Shown here one piece after another: positions 39,796 through 54,289 of a DNA stretch of 64,000 nucleotides (position 1 is its first letter; each line of letters opens with the position of its first letter). Made by a program: the position numbers and the translations under genes. Below the pieces are notes generated by a model, which worked only from the letters and a program-made list of their open reading frames with translations, searched no databases and was not told where the DNA came from. Origin of the DNA: Taeniopygia guttata (taxonomy: Eukaryota > Chordata > Aves > Passeriformes > Estrildidae); contig NC_133024.1 of the NCBI RefSeq assembly GCF_048771995.1, positions 59,044,501 through 59,108,500 on the forward strand, read 5' to 3'.

Positions 39796-42129
39796 ATATC
39801 ATAGCATAAATTAAATAGAAATGGACTTGCTTTACTCCAGACTGCTTTACCATTGTCTGAATGCACCCTTTAGATCAGTAGTGGTTTTGCTCATTTTTAA
39901 TGCACTATTTCCTATTTTAGGGTTTTTTTTTTCCTTCCAGTAAATATTGCCAGAGGTGTCACACCTTGTAACTGGTTTCTTTAACTTTGAGGAAAACGGG
40001 ACTTATCCTGCCACTTCCTAACTTTTTTTCACTGTGAGAACTACTCTGAGACTATATCCATGTAGAATAATACAGTATTTTAATACATGCCAGTGAAATA
40101 TTATATTGTTTTATATCACAGCTCAGTGTCCTGGCTATTCTTTACTATCAGGAGCATAATTCTTCATTATGAAAATGAATTTCCAAAATTATAGTGATAG
40201 TACTGTTGTCCATAGTTGACTATTAGCCATGGCCATTGCTTGGCTTTTGAGCAGGATGGGAAGTATGCCAAGGAAGTAATTATTCCAAGTAACAAAGAAC
40301 TTGACTATGTAGAAGAACAATTCCTATTGTAGAAGCACATCCATTATTTCTACCATGCTATAATCACATAATGCAAAAGGGATGGTGTGGGATAGATGGA
40401 GTAGGGGACCAGCAGTCAGAACTTCTGTCTTCCCTCCCTGGGTGTGGCGTTCCTCTCATCTGCTCTAGCATGGGTGATCACTCTTTGCTTGTCTCCTTGG
40501 AGGGATGGTTTTTGATTAGCTGTGGGTGATGTTCTTGCTAATCTGTGGAATCAGTGCTTGATTAAAAGCAGCCTTTTTTTTTCTGTACCTTGGGCCTGTT
40601 TCAATCTTTGCAAAACTAAAGACGTCTTGAAGCCTGTTTTGTAACCAAAAAAAAGTTCAAACATTGCTTGATTAGACAAATCGAAGAATTATTCCTGTTA
40701 TTACAATGTGGATCAGAAGCTGCTCCCAAACCTAGATCCACTTCTAGTATGGGGCTCCATGCTTCTGAGTGAAGAACACCAAGATTAATAAGGCATTCTA
40801 AAGTCTATTTTATATTATCAGTTATTACTTCAATGTAAACAGATTGCAGTGCTTTGCATGGGGAGGAGTGTGAGCTTCAAGAGCTGGTGAGCCATCAGAG
40901 ATGATAATTGGAGTTTCTGGCTGTGGATACACACACATACACAAATCCCACTGCAAACACAGTGCAGCCTGAGCTGCAGTTATGAGAGCCGTTGCTCCGT
41001 GCTCATTTTCATTTCTACCCAGTAAAATAATTCACTATGTCAATAGTACATGGGAGGCATGGATGCTAATTTACATTCCTTTGTAAAGGGTTTCAGATGA
41101 TTATACTTCACTCACAGCCAGTCCTATGCTAATGAGAACTCTCTGATTCCAAAACACTGCCAGGATTAATGTTCATGGACTCTGCAGCAGGGTAAATGAC
41201 CTGTGGCATAGCTTTAATTAAGGAAGACAGACACATAATTAGAATAACAACAGCTTACTATCAATTTCTGCAGCAAGTCTCGGCCCCCGGGTGATACGTC
41301 ATTTGTGTGCACCACCTGCATGTGGGTGGACTACTACATGAAAGGCCCAAAAAAGAAAGCTTTGTAATTTCTAAACGGGTATTACATAAGCTGCATCCTT
41401 TGTAGAATCCCTGAAGCAGCAGTTGCAGCTTCTTATTGCAAGAAGAGGAACAGAAACCAGCATTGCACAACAGAGACCTGAGGAGATATTCATATGAACT
41501 GATCCCAGCAATTTTGGCCTGCCTTTCTGAGCAGATATAGTAAAAGATTTGGTGATGTCTCCGTCTAGCACCTGGCAGCTCCCTGGAGAGAGGATTACAT
41601 CTCCAAATATCTAGGTGCCTGGTCCCATTCCCCTCCTTCACACAGAGTATGGCATGTCTTGCAGTGACAGATCCTCTCCTCAGGATTTTAGGCTGAGTTT
41701 TTATTTGTGAGCTGTGGTGAGCAGGAACTTGCTTAGAAAAATAAGTCACTATTATCCACTAACCATTGTGCTTTGCAGATAAAGCTTTGTATGAGGCTGA
41801 TTGGCTCTGAACACGCTGGTGCGGACAAACTTGTGTGTGGACCCTTTTCTGGCAGTGACTATCTTCCTTTTTTTGTGTTTGCATGGCACCATAGTCAGAT
41901 ATGCTTTTCGAACATTGCATGTGACTCAAATTCTTTTACAACATCGATTCTTTCAAACTGCATTTTAGACCCCCACAAGTCCCAAATCCGGTCCTAAAGC
42001 AGCTCCTCTCCTGACATGTCATGACTAAGCCTCCTGCCAGCGCCTGTCCTAGTGATCCCGGACAGCTCTGGTGTTCAGACCCTCACCTGTCTCAGGATAT
42101 GTCTACTTCTCTGCCTTGACAGCCTGCCC
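39796..42129. other. Intergenic sequence, no gene recognised
   Basis: Contains the longest family-less open frame on the minus strand (41261-41749, 162 codons). A POU-like octamer variant ATGCTAAT lies near 41127. Short CA-rich bits occur near 40930. No repeat was identified. Confidence 0.4.
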
Positions 42130-42540
42130 AGCTATCCCATACAGTCACAAAGCAGAAGGAATCTTCAGGGGTCATCTAATCTTATCCCACAGCATCATGC
42201 ATAGTAATGGGTGATGTCTAACTTCCTTGAAGAATATATTGTCTGCAGTCTTTTTAGAAAGTCTATTGCACTGCTTCACTGTCCTTGCAATTAGAGAGGT
42301 TTTTCCTCATGTTTCAGTGAAATCTTCATTGCTGCCGGTTAATTCCTGTCCTAACACAAATACTGGAGTGAAGATTAATTCCTTTGTTTGGAACAATCTT
42401 TCATGCGCTTGAGAAAGGTTGCCCTGTCCCTTCACAGATGTTTGATCATTCTCATTGGCCTACTTTATGGCTCTAGAATTGATTAACATCTTTCCTAAAG
42501 TGGACTCCACCTTTGAGTTTCCCTGGACTTTAGAAATTTT
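42130..42540 (-). mobile_element. Old CR1 LINE 3' fragment
   Basis: The antisense CR1 3'-end phrase (GGAATCTTCAGGGGTCATCTAAT at about 42158-42180) is followed by diverged C-terminal ORF2 sequence such as AGAGAGGTTTTTCCTCATG. It is highly diverged with no open frame. Confidence 0.6.
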
Positions 42541-45500
42541 TTTTCTGCCTACACACACAGAGTAGACTCTACAGAAATAAAAATAAATTTTGTTATAATT
42601 ATATAACAGAAACAAAGGCAGAAATAATTTATAGAAATCTCTTAGCTGTATAATGACACTTCAGTGAATAAGGTGATACAGAGATAAATGAAAGTAGCCA
42701 GTCTTTTCGTATGATATCTAGATGGGTTGCCTCACTGTCAAGTCTTTGAACCTTAAAAAACAGCATTTCAGAGATTTAGTTGCAGCATGACACAAGACTG
42801 ATTGGAGTTCTAATTAGTCTGGTGGACAACAGACTTGTTCCTGCAGAACAGGAAGCTAATTATTTTTGCTTATAATAAACTCTTCAGATTTCACTCGTAA
42901 CATCTGCTCTTCAGCACTGGCACAAACACAACACACAGACAATGAATAATTATATTAACACCACGATGTTACCAGAAGTGGGGTTTTATTCTAAAGTAAG
43001 ACTTCATTAGTCAACACTGTAATAAAGAACAGAGAGTTAAGTGCAGTAAACTCAATTATGAGTTGTGTAACTGTGATTGCTTCATACAGAAATTCAGGGA
43101 GCCTCTAGTTGGTTTTCCTGATCCTCTGTGATTTGGATAGTGTTCCTGCATGAGTAGGACAGATCTTACTACAGAACCAGCCCAAACTCTCAATCTCTTC
43201 TTGTCTGCCTAGTGTGTAGAAACCAAAACTTTGCTAAATATAGTGATGTAGCCTGACAATTAAGTTTTTTGTGAACTACATAATAATTGTGTATGAGCTG
43301 CCCAGTACTTGATACCTTATGTCAGGGTGTGCCTCGGTTACTCCAAGGCAATTTCTTGATCTGGGACGGTCTTGTGTGCAGTTATGGGTAAGAGAAGGCA
43401 CCCAGAAGAGTACCACGGATGACAGTGCCACCCCCTTGTTTGTACATATGTAATGGAAGTCAAGATTAACTTATATGACTGGGCGTGGGTTAGAGACAGA
43501 GCTCTGCTTTGACTTAGTTGAACTCACCTAATTTCAGATCACTTGGGTGGCAATAGCCTTGCTTGTTCTCTTGCACAAATGGTAAATTCTACTATGATCA
43601 CCTAGAGAGGACTCCTAGAGGAGAAGTTTCCAAAGATTTGGACCAGCAGATTGCCAGCAACCTTCAAGCTTTCCATGTATCTGTGCCTCATACAATAAAA
43701 TAATTAATAAAACGTACTACTTCAATCTGCCCCATTTGTGAGCCATCACCTCTAACCCTTCAGGACAAAAGTTTGTGGGATGTGCCTCATACACACATAC
43801 ACAAATACAAGAGCATTGAGAGTAACAGAGCAAAGGCTGTTTGCCACAGCCAAGCTCACCCCTGCATCAGGCTGTATCTGATGTAAGCAGCCACTCACCT
43901 GGTTAAGCAGAAGACAAAAACGTGTCCACTGCTAATATGGGGAAGAATGTAAACACGCCATTTGCAGAAGCTCACTTGGACAAGCACTCAAGGTTGTATG
44001 CTTCTTCTTACACAGAGCAAGTTGCCCTTCCCAAAATGGAATTTGGGGTTTTCTTTACTGGTGTGTGTGTGTAGCTGCACCTCTCATCTCTTTGGGATTC
44101 CCAAGCTTTCATTTCTTCGCCTTCCTTGCTTTAGGCCATGTGCATGACTAACCTGTCCTTCCAGCTCAGAATTGTTAAACACAACTCCTCCCTGAAACCA
44201 TCAGGTGCAGTCCTCAGACCTGCCAGGTCCTGTGTGTTTTAGCATGAAGCTCCCACCTAGCTCCCTCACTATCCATCTTTGCTTAATGCATTTACAATGC
44301 AGAGTGGTGGTGTCTCTGCCACCCCAGGATGTGCCACGCCAGTATCGGTATTGCTACTCGTGGGATCCTCTGATCTGCTGGCAGCTGGACTAGGAAAGGC
44401 ACTGTGCAGTGTCCCATTGTTCTCTCTCCAAGGGACCCCTCCTAGGGTGCATGTGATCCCCTGGGGAATTTGGACCTCCTCATCATCCTGTGCTAGCAGG
44501 AAGAGATTGGTCATGATGCCTTCTCAGCTTTCTGAAATTCAGATATACGACAAGTCAGACGTTGGGGTGGGACAGGGTGGCAGGCTGATGGACAAGCACA
44601 TTTAGGCACTTTGGTAGGCAGAATTCACCACCCCTGCAGTGCTTCTGGACAGTGATAGCAATGCAGATGGGGGGTTGGGCAGGATATCTGAGTGTGAATC
44701 TCATTTATAGACACATGACCCTGCCAGTAGGCTCCTTTATTGCTAATTTGTGATGCAAGATAGGTGATGTTCAAGGGATAATATAGAAAGCACTGCTTAG
44801 TGAAAGAAGCTGTCTAATGAAGTAAGAAAATTACCTTTACTGGGATACTTCTAGCATATTGTATTTATTGGAATTTCACTATGGGTATGTGATAATGCTT
44901 TACCTTGTGAGGATTAGAGAACAATTACTGCAGGTGAAAGACACTGTAAGTTCAGTTTGTCTCAACCTGCAGGAGTCTTTTACAATAGATAAGGTAAACA
45001 ATGGATTGGAAGTGCCTTTTTCCTTCCATTGACTGTAATTTAGGAAGCAGAGTCTGTTTGGCTCACATATGTATGCCAGAAGTTAATAAGCTAAATCCCA
45101 TACTAAAAGCACAATAAGCAAACCTAAATCTAGGATATGGATGTTCCTGTGTCTCCAGCTGCTGAATGAAGTGATCCTTGTGTTCTGTACTATGACTATA
45201 AATACAGACCCATTTTCCAACACTGCTTTTTCAATTTGCACTGAATTAGAGATCCATATCCCTTTACTTCTCCATCTCGGGATTCCCCAGGCTGCCATGG
45301 AGCACTGTACCAGTGATCTGCTCTTCTTCCTTGTCTGTGATCTGTGGACGCAGAAAGTGCCCACATGTGACAGTCACATTCCCCAAGCAAGTGACTTGCT
45401 CAACCCCAAGCCAGCCAGGCAAAGTTCTTGTTTTTCTCAGTTCCTCAGGAACTTGCTGTGGACAGGCAAAATCAAAGGGAGATGCCACTAGGCTACTCCT

Positions 45501-48500
45501 CCCATGCCACAGTGGAAAAGGCATCAAGGGAAACAAGTTCATGGCACCCATTTTGAAATACTCAAAGTAAATGAAAAAGCCAAATGTCATAGAAATATTG
45601 GTTGTTTGTATACCTCAGGGCCAGGACAGGGTCTATTTGAACACATTTGCTAAGGGTTTTCTGTTGGCCTCAGTTCTCAGGTCCCCATGGAGGCAATCAA
45701 CTCATCCCAGCACAGACTGGTGTTAAATGTCATTGGATCATGGCAGGAATGTCTCTACCCCATTTTGTCCTGGGGTGGATGACTGCCACAGGGGTTGAGA
45801 GGGGGAGAAAAAGCCCTTTGAGCTTTTGCACTGCTCCTGCCACTGTCTCTTGCTCTCTGTCAGAGGAACAAAACACTGGACTACTCTCACACATACAAAG
45901 TGAAATGACTGACCTCCACCTCAATGAGGCACCTCCATATTTCCCAAAGTTCGGCAATATGCTGTTTACTGTGAATCAGGGAAGATTTTGGCCAAGCATA
46001 ATTGCTTCACAGGATGCAGCAAGGGCAGACTAGGAAAACACCTTATCAAAAGAGCGGGATAAGCTTTGCTAGTATAGATTGGATTGCCCTGATTTCACCG
46101 ATTCACAACAGGATGAATTACCAATCACATCAGTAAGAAAATCACTTTCCCTTTCCCAGAAGAAGTCAATCTGATACTATGGTATACATGTATCAGGATC
46201 TGTGCTGAGGTAGGATGGGAGAGGAATATTGGACTTTGATTTGGGAATCAGCATAGTGCCTTGTTTAAAACAGGCACCTTTTAGGAAACATACTGTTGTC
46301 TACATTTCCATCTACCCACAAATAGAAAAAAAAAACAGAGGGAGAAAAAAAGGATATGACAAAATCCATTGGTAGGTATATTCATAAAAAATAATTATAA
46401 GCAGCTGGAATTAATCCTGATACCTATTTCCTAAGTATGACTACTCTGATGCTTCCCAAAGGCATCACTTCAACCATCCAGTCCAGAGAAATTTGGTGGG
46501 AAGAATACCAATTTTTTTTCCCTACAAGGTTGGTGAAGTGGAGTGACTTGGGGAGGTGGTTCTCAGGAGTAAAAGCCCCTGTGAAATGGCAGCCAATGTA
46601 AGTTGATTTGAGGATGTGTACTCTTGCCCTGAGATGGGCAAAATCCCTTCTTCCTCAGAAGAAGACTCCCTTTATCTCAGTTGAACTGGCAGTGATATAA
46701 ATGATAAGAGAGTACTAAGCTGGAGATAAACTGGATGGAGGCTTCCTTAGTTTCTGTAACTGCCAGGATATGTGAACATCCTTTGCCTCATACTTTGTCA
46801 TGTAAATAGTCTAAAGGACTCTGAAAACAGATAGGAACTCTGTCAAGCCAGAATGATGTTTTTTTCTCTTTCATCCTTTTTGAAATGAATCAGTCCATAC
46901 AGTAACAAGGCAAGAAATAAGCAGTCCCACTTTCTAAATCTGTTATTTTTTTGATTTTATCTTCTCTTACAGCACTGCAATTGTGTGCCATTCAGGGTGG
47001 TAAGAGTGCTGCTGGGATTAGCCTTCAGTCTAGCACCTTCCTGGTTTTCCTCTTTCCTTGAAACAGGATACGGTGTCAAAATCATCTCTGTTTGAAGAAC
47101 AAAGTACAGAGTGATAAGCAATTTATGTTACGAGTACTTTTGCAATGCTTTCTCATCCCAGTTCCCAACATCCCCACATGACTCATTCCACCTTCCTGCT
47201 GTGAGTGCTACTGGCCCTACATGTGAAATTAAACTCTGGAAAGCATTTCACAGCAAGAGGAGTTTACTCCTTGAGTTCAAGCTCTGCCTTTTGTTAGGAG
47301 GCATGTGTTAATTGTTTAAAGGTTAACTGGTTTCACTTGCTAAACCTGCTCCTATTTATAAGCAAAGCTGCTCTTGCAAAATATGAATCATCAAAGCTCG
47401 GAGACTGAAAGGGTAGATGAGGTTACCCTCTCTGCTCCTTTGCCAGGACAAGCTCATACACAGCTGTCTGTTCTGTGTCTGGGGCAGTAAACATCTGAAG
47501 AAATAGGATATCCAGCAGTTCCTTGGATACTTTTGGCTGAAGAAGTAAATGATGATTTCTGACACATTTCTCCTAATTCTTTCAGATCCTGTAGCATCTG
47601 TGTATTCACAAAACTTAATATCATTCAAGAATAAATATGAAGCTCACAAAGAGGAGAAAACAAATGGCACAAGCAGTGGCAGGTGCTGTGTTAGGTGTAA
47701 TGAAATGACTGAAAAGGCTCTTTCTTCTGGAATCTACACTAACCTCTCATCCACTTGCTCCCTCTCTGAGTTCCCTTTGCATCATTCACTGTAGTTTGTG
47801 AAAATTAAATCAGGATTTTACTTCCTGTGCTCTGACCATGAATTTTTTTTCTTTCCCTTAAATCAAATCTAACAGAAAACTCATTTTACTTGTATTCAGA
47901 TCATATTCTCCTTAAAAAAAGACTGTCCATTTTTCAGATGTGCTAATGTGGGCTTCAATTTACTTTTTTCTTGCTCTGCTTTGGATGCACTGGATTCCCT
48001 CTCTTTCAAAACAGCTGATTTAATGTCCCCCTTCCCTGCTTGGGGCATCTGGGAGCAACTGGAGTGACTTTATACTCCTCTTTGAATTCACGCTTTTGCC
48101 TCATTTTCTGATGTTGGCTAGACAGACTGAGAGTTTCTTATTTTATTTTCTAGAGATCTTAGCATGGGTGACAGCTTCTATTTTGTGTGTGTTGTTGGTG
48201 TGATTTCTGATTTTTGTATTTTCCCCCCATTATCTGTCAGTGTCAATCTTTTCCCTGTAGCAGAAATTTTCCTTTCCTCCTATGACTTTAGCTGTGATGT
48301 GTGTCATCATTTGCATATTGTTTAGGACTGTGTCACAGCTTCATTCTCTCTTGCTATAAAACCTCAGTTATTGCATTTTGCTTTACAACTTCATTGAGCC
48401 AAGCTCCTATGCATAGATATAGGTTTAAATACATGGTTCTATTTGGATAAAATAAATGGTCTTAAGTGTACATTTAAGTGTGCAAGTTGAGAAGCTTTGC

Positions 48501-51500
48501 AAAATCAAAACTATGCACTGTAGTGACAATAAATGATTTAAAACACAGGGTCACAAGCCTCATTTCTATTTTTGGTCATAGCAATGCCTTTTCACAAGAC
48601 AGGGTCACCACAGATTGGAATGTGCAATCCCTCATTTTAGCTTGAGCATAATCAAAAGGCTCAGAACAATAAAACCAACCTCAGACTTCCTGGGCAATAG
48701 AGATGTACGAAGCAGCAGTGGTGAGGCAACACCAGGTGGAGTTTATTAAACTGTGACTTCTCACCGAGCTCAGGAGCAATCAGGTGCTCTTAGCAGGTTG
48801 ACAGAGCCAGAGGGTTTTCTTTAACTGATTTTTTTTCTGATTATTAAATCATAAATCTACTGACTGGGATCACAGAAAAGTGTACAGCTTTCACCACATT
48901 CATTGCATCTTGGTTTGCAAGGGATGGGTCTCACACACAGAACTGCATTGCATGGGAATATCTGTTAATAAATGTAGGCTGAGAAAATTTTAAAGCAATT
49001 TTCATTAAGAAAAAAACCTGTCTACAGAAACACATATATGCAGTAAATATAAGCAAGCATATATACAAGTCTCATAGTGGCTTGAGATGGCCAGTCTGTA
49101 TCCTTCTGTTTATGAGAACTGTAACTCATATTTTAAAAAAGACTGATGTGTCCATTTTTGGCCATCCTGGATTCTAGAGCATCCTGCAGACATAGAGGAA
49201 TTAGTGCTTGATCTCATTCTCTTTTCTAGGTGGCACTGGCAATTTGTGCTATAAATTCATGTGGTGCCTGGAGGGTGTCTTTCATTTCATTCATTTACGC
49301 TTCCCACTAGTAGTTATGGTTCAAGATACAAACCTGCAAAGCAAACCGATTTGTAACCTAAAAAAATTGCAGAACTGACAACCCACAAAAGGATCCCAGG
49401 AGGTGGTGAATACATTCTGAAGCCCTGAAATTAAAAGAAGAACAAATAAATAAAATTAAAAAGCAAAAAATAGTATAAATGCCTCTGTCCTGTAATGTAC
49501 TGAAACAAAACCATGATATTAATTGGGAGATGGTGTATATAAGTGCACACTTATGTACACACCTGGTCTGACCTACCAGGTCGTCCCACTTCTGCAGAAA
49601 CAGTCGGGGGGCTGAGGGAGCTGCCTCGGGGGGCTGGGACCTGGCCCAGCTGGCTGTGGTCACTTAGCCATACCCAGCCCTTGTACCAGTGCTTCAAGGG
49701 GGTTCCCATGTCTGCTCCCCTTTACAGCTTATCCACCCCCTCCTGTCAAGTGCTTCAAATTGCTCAGGTCCAGGGTGGCCGTAATGTCATACATCCTTGT
49801 ATCACCAGGACATTTGTGAGTTTCAGCCCCTCATTTGGCACTATTTGTTGTGACAATTTAATAAAACAATACTGTATTTTTTTTTAATGCTTGTCTTAAT
49901 GTAATGCTGAGCATAACTGAAAGAACAAAGACATGAACTCAAATGAAAAGTTCAGAGGCTAAGAGTTGTTTTTAAGCCTTAGGAAATGCTGAAATGGAAA
50001 CAAAGCAGGAATTGTCAGACACGTGGGAAATAATTTCTGCCTCATATTCACTGAAGACATTGGAATTGTTCCAAAGAGGAGCTGGTCCATTAAACTTCCT
50101 AAGACTGTCTGCACTGAGTCAAATCAAAAGCCCATCAAGACAATATCATGTCTTTAACAGTTATTGGTAGCAGCTACTGAAAAAGAATAAAAGAAAGAGA
50201 TCAGGCAAAGGGGACCTACCTAACCTCTAATAAAATCCATGCATTAGGGACTTCTGGAGCTATTCTCCACCTTACTCTTCCAGGACCGATGTTCACACTC
50301 TCTTTTATTGACCTGTTAGTACTTTTGGTATTCCAAAAATGTACGGTCATGAATTTATGGCAGTGACTCTCCTTCCTGAATTATATTTTGTGTGAAAGAG
50401 TGTTCCCTTTTGTTTCCTTGAAATGCTCTGCCTGATCATTTAATTCAGTATCCCCATCTCCTCCCCTGCAGTGAGAAATTACACACTTTCTTGACCTATC
50501 TGGAAAGCTGCAGGATTTTACATTCCATGTAATTTTCTTTTCCCTGCTGGAGAATCCCAGCCTATTTACTTTCCCCATATACAGGGTAAGCTGGTCACCC
50601 TTTAGTTTCCTATGCCTTTCCTATAGTTCGACTGTAAGGCCATCAATAATATGAGGGAGTCCTGCCTCATCTGTAAAAAGTGCCTTTCACAGCAGTGCTG
50701 CCTTCTTCTGAGACGGCTAACATTACAGACAGTGAGGAGGAAAGCAAAAGCTGCAGAATTTCTGTAGGTAGAATTTATGCAAAGGAGTACAGTTTCTGCA
50801 CTGCACACTGGTACAGAGATAATGGCACTCCACCAGTTATATCATCTATTGCTAGTTACCACCGGCCATGCAGCAGCCCAGAGATTTTGCATTGCCCGAG
50901 GCTGGACCGGGCAGGATTAACAGCAGGAGATACTTTAATGAAAACCAAGCACCAGGAAAGGACTGATGTGTTTGGATTTGTTTTATAGCCTAAGATGCAA
51001 AGCAGGTAGGAATACCCTGGGCTGATTCCAGCTATATTGCACAGTGGCGTCCAAAGATATCAGCACTAAAGAGCCCTTTTATTTTCGGAGCCATGCCTCA
51101 GTAGTCAGGAGAACTTGTTCAGTGGGCCTGCAGCCAAAGGGCCCAAGTGTCTGACTTTCCAAAGCTGATGTTTACTGTCTCTTGTATCACAAAGCTGCTG
51201 CCTGGAGAGCAGCTGGCTGGAGGTGTCTGGAACAATCTCAGCCACCGTTTCATAAGAAACTTTTTCTTACGTCTCTGCTTTCCCACAAAGGCTCATATTT
51301 TATGATTGCTGGTGGGCAGGAGGTTGATGAAATGCATAGCTGATCGGAAAATAGAAAAAGGCAACAGGCAAGATCTAAAAAATATACCAGTCATGGTTAG
51401 GCATGTGAAATCAATAACACACATAGTCATTGTGCGAGGAGGAACAACAAACTCACTGCACCCTCCACCAGCTGGTTTCCTGTCTGTGGTGTAATGGGTG

Positions 51501-53400
51501 GGAGTCTGGGTGGTAAATTTACACCTTGCTAAAAGCCAGATTGTAAATTCATTGTCCTCTCCTTTCATCCCCATGCTCTACATGGTCTCCAGAGCTAAGA
51601 GACAAATTGTACCTGATTCATTTTAACTACATATTTATTTTTATAAAACCTCAAATGTCACTTTCTTGTGCTTGAGAACAAAGGTTTTTTTGAAACAGCA
51701 TCCCCCCTTTAATCAGAAATGGGGCAAAATGCAGTAGTGCCAGCTTAGACACCTTGGAAACTGTGAACTTTACTTCTCTCTTGGTGGTCCTTTTCAGTTT
51801 GGGTAGATGACTTCAGGAGTGAAACTAAATATGCCAGCACCCTCGTTCCCAGTCCCCATGCAGAAAAGTGGGATTTGAATCTCCCATGCTCTCCACCAGG
51901 CGAACAAACACCCTGCCAAAACAAAACTTAAAAACAATGAAAAGTGGTGAGCCCGTAATTACTCATCCCTGTCAACATTACCCACATGCATGCTGCTGTC
52001 TCAGTGTCAAGTCCTTTGCCCCGAGGCCAGGGGTCAGGGATCTCCTGCTGTGCTAGAGACCGGCTGTGTGGCCCTTTCACATCTGCTGATGGTCACAACC
52101 ATTGTAGGTGCTTCATAGTCCACCTTCACAGGTCTGTCTCTGTCTGGGGATGAGTGCTGGGACTGTCTCTTCTGTCCACAACATGTTGCTAACATTGCCC
52201 AGAGGCCACGAGTGCTCAGGTGTATCTTGAGGCTGACCTGAAGGAAAGCAGATTACAAGAGCAGTTTCAAAAATTGTGTTGTGAGTGAAAGGCCAGGTCC
52301 TTTTTCCCTGACTCTCCTCTGATGTTCACAGCCTATGCCAACAAAAAAAAAAACAAAGAGTATTGCTTAGCACCTGAGTCCAGGATATACAAAGGCCAGT
52401 TTACCCCAGCCAGTTTATTGAGGATGCTTTACCTTCCTGTGGTGAGAATACCAAAATTCTCCCAAGTGATCAAGAGCCATAGATCACCACATATACCTCC
52501 TGAAGAGTCAAAAGGAAGAGAGAGGTAGATGTCCCATTTGCTTTTAGACACATTGGGGTTTTACAGGTAAGAGACAGAGATGCTGGATTTTCTGGCTCAT
52601 TTTCTTGATCATGAGAGATGCAGAAGACCAAGCAGCCCTGTACCATCACAGGATGGAGGTATTTATATGTAGCATGCTCATCTCAGGAGGGAGGTCTGAG
52701 CAGCCTGTGAGCCACCCTGACCTGCTGACCATCTTCTAGCAGATAAGAAATAGATTTTAGTCTAAACAAAACCAGAGTCCCATTTTTCTCAAATAATTTC
52801 CTCAAAACTTTTCCAGATATGAGCAAGTAGGTCAAATGAGGAAAATACAAAGTTTTAATAAAACTCCAACCTCCTGGGGCTACCTATTCAGCTACCTGAA
52901 TATTGCCGTGCACTACAATGGCAAGACAACTGTCTACAGGGCTCTTCCTTAGAGACAGCTGTGGCAGTGTTTATTTTGCTGGTTGTGGGGCAGCCTGTGT
53001 ATGTGATTCACAACAGATAATCTTACCTACTCAGAGCTTCTTTGAGACGCTGGAAACTCATTCCAACTGATACATTCATTTATCACATGATAAATGTTAA
53101 GGGAAACCAAGTGCACTTCTTTTTTTTCCTTTTTGAGTAGTGTGTTTTTCACATAAAGGGACATGAAGATGCTGTTTTGTAACCTGCTCTCCTCCTGAGG
53201 ACAGAGTACAGTTGCATTGAGCTGAGTAAAGCATTGTCAGTGCACAGCCCAGAAGGCTCCAGCTACCCTGGCAAGCAGCCAGACGAAAAAGATTGCTCCA
53301 TTTTGAGTCTCAAGTGTTATTGAAGTGTAACATATTAGAAAGAATGGCCTTAGATGGAAAATATACCTTGACCTATGACTCAGCTAACTGGATAACAAAA
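42541..53400. other. Intergenic sequence, no gene recognised
   Basis: Apart from the possible LTR near 43.3-43.8 kb, nothing is recognised in these 11 kb. Open frames of 100-130 codons at 44279-44605, 45647-46033 and 50680-50988 lack family resemblance and exon signals. Confidence 0.45.
43320..43785 (+). mobile_element. Possible degraded ERV LTR
   Basis: A block with LTR-like order: AATAAAATAATTAATAAAACG (polyadenylation-like signals, about 43694-43714), then CTTCAATCTGCC and GAGCCATCACCTCTAACCCTTCAGG, similar in style to the U5 ends of avian class III LTRs. No clear TG...CA ends or target duplication could be fixed, so the boundaries are approximate. Confidence 0.3.
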
Positions 53401-53522
53401 ACCTCTCGCTCTGTCTTCTAATTTTTACAGTCTGAGAGAAACTCTGTTTCTGATAGCATGGACCTCTCGCTCTGTCTTCTAATTTTTACAGTCTGAGAGA
53501 AACTCTGTTTCTGATAGCATGG
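53401..53522. repeat. Perfect 61-bp tandem duplication
   Basis: Copies at 53401-53461 and 53462-53522 are identical and begin ACCTCTCGCTCTG; a five-base partial third start follows. Zero divergence implies a recent event or an assembly artefact. Confidence 0.97.
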
Positions 53523-53939
53523 ACCTCATCTCAGCAGTGAAATTGCTCTCCAAGCAGCCTTCCTAATTGCATCACATACAAGGGGCCTTCTGCTCCTATT
53601 CACTGATAATCACCTTGTGACTAACCAGCAGATGCAGATTTTGCTTCTGTGGGAAGTGCCATTAAGGAAGTATTGACATCCTCTGGCTTTCTGTTATATA
53701 ATGAGGGGTTTTATCATCCTTTGTGTAAAGTTGACCATAGGAGCCTGCTTTTATTTTGTATTTCATTCCAGCCCACCCATCTGTTCTCCTTCTCTGCAGC
53801 GGGAGTTAAGAAGTAGGTTGACATTTGATTAGCTAGGGCTCCACAGACAAGCACTGGCTCACCTCCAGTTCTAGGATTCTTGTTCCTGTATATAATTTCA
53901 GATATATTCAATGCTCTGTTCTGCTATGCTACACTACAT

Positions 53940-54031
53940 TATTCTATTCTATTCTATTCTATTCTATTCTATTCTATTCTATTCTATTCTATTCTATTCT
54001 ATTCTATTCTATTCTATTCTATTCTATTCTA
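53940..54031. repeat. (ATTCT)18 pentanucleotide microsatellite
   Basis: A 92-bp uninterrupted run of period 5. The same unit underlies the ATXN10 repeat in humans, but no ATXN10 sequence is present. Confidence 0.97.
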
Positions 54032-54289
54032 ATTTTCTTGCCCTTGTCTGGATTCCAGGTCTGGTGATGTGTACCTCAGATGCTGTATATCAGATATATC
54101 AGATGTCTGTAAATCAGATATTCCATAAATGTGCTCACCATGGCAAAAAGCCCCCTCTTCTTTCCCACCTCCTGACTAAGACCTCATCTGGAGTGCTCCA
54201 TGCCACTGAGGGGATGCAGGCTGAGTCTCTTCCAGCTGGTGTGCTGCTGATTCAGTGATTACAAGAGCAGCACCCATTGCCAACTGTTT

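Noticed and set aside
53911..54258. 115-codon frame with repeated FYSIL
   Set aside because: Produced by the (ATTCT)18 repeat; the rest has no recognisable family.
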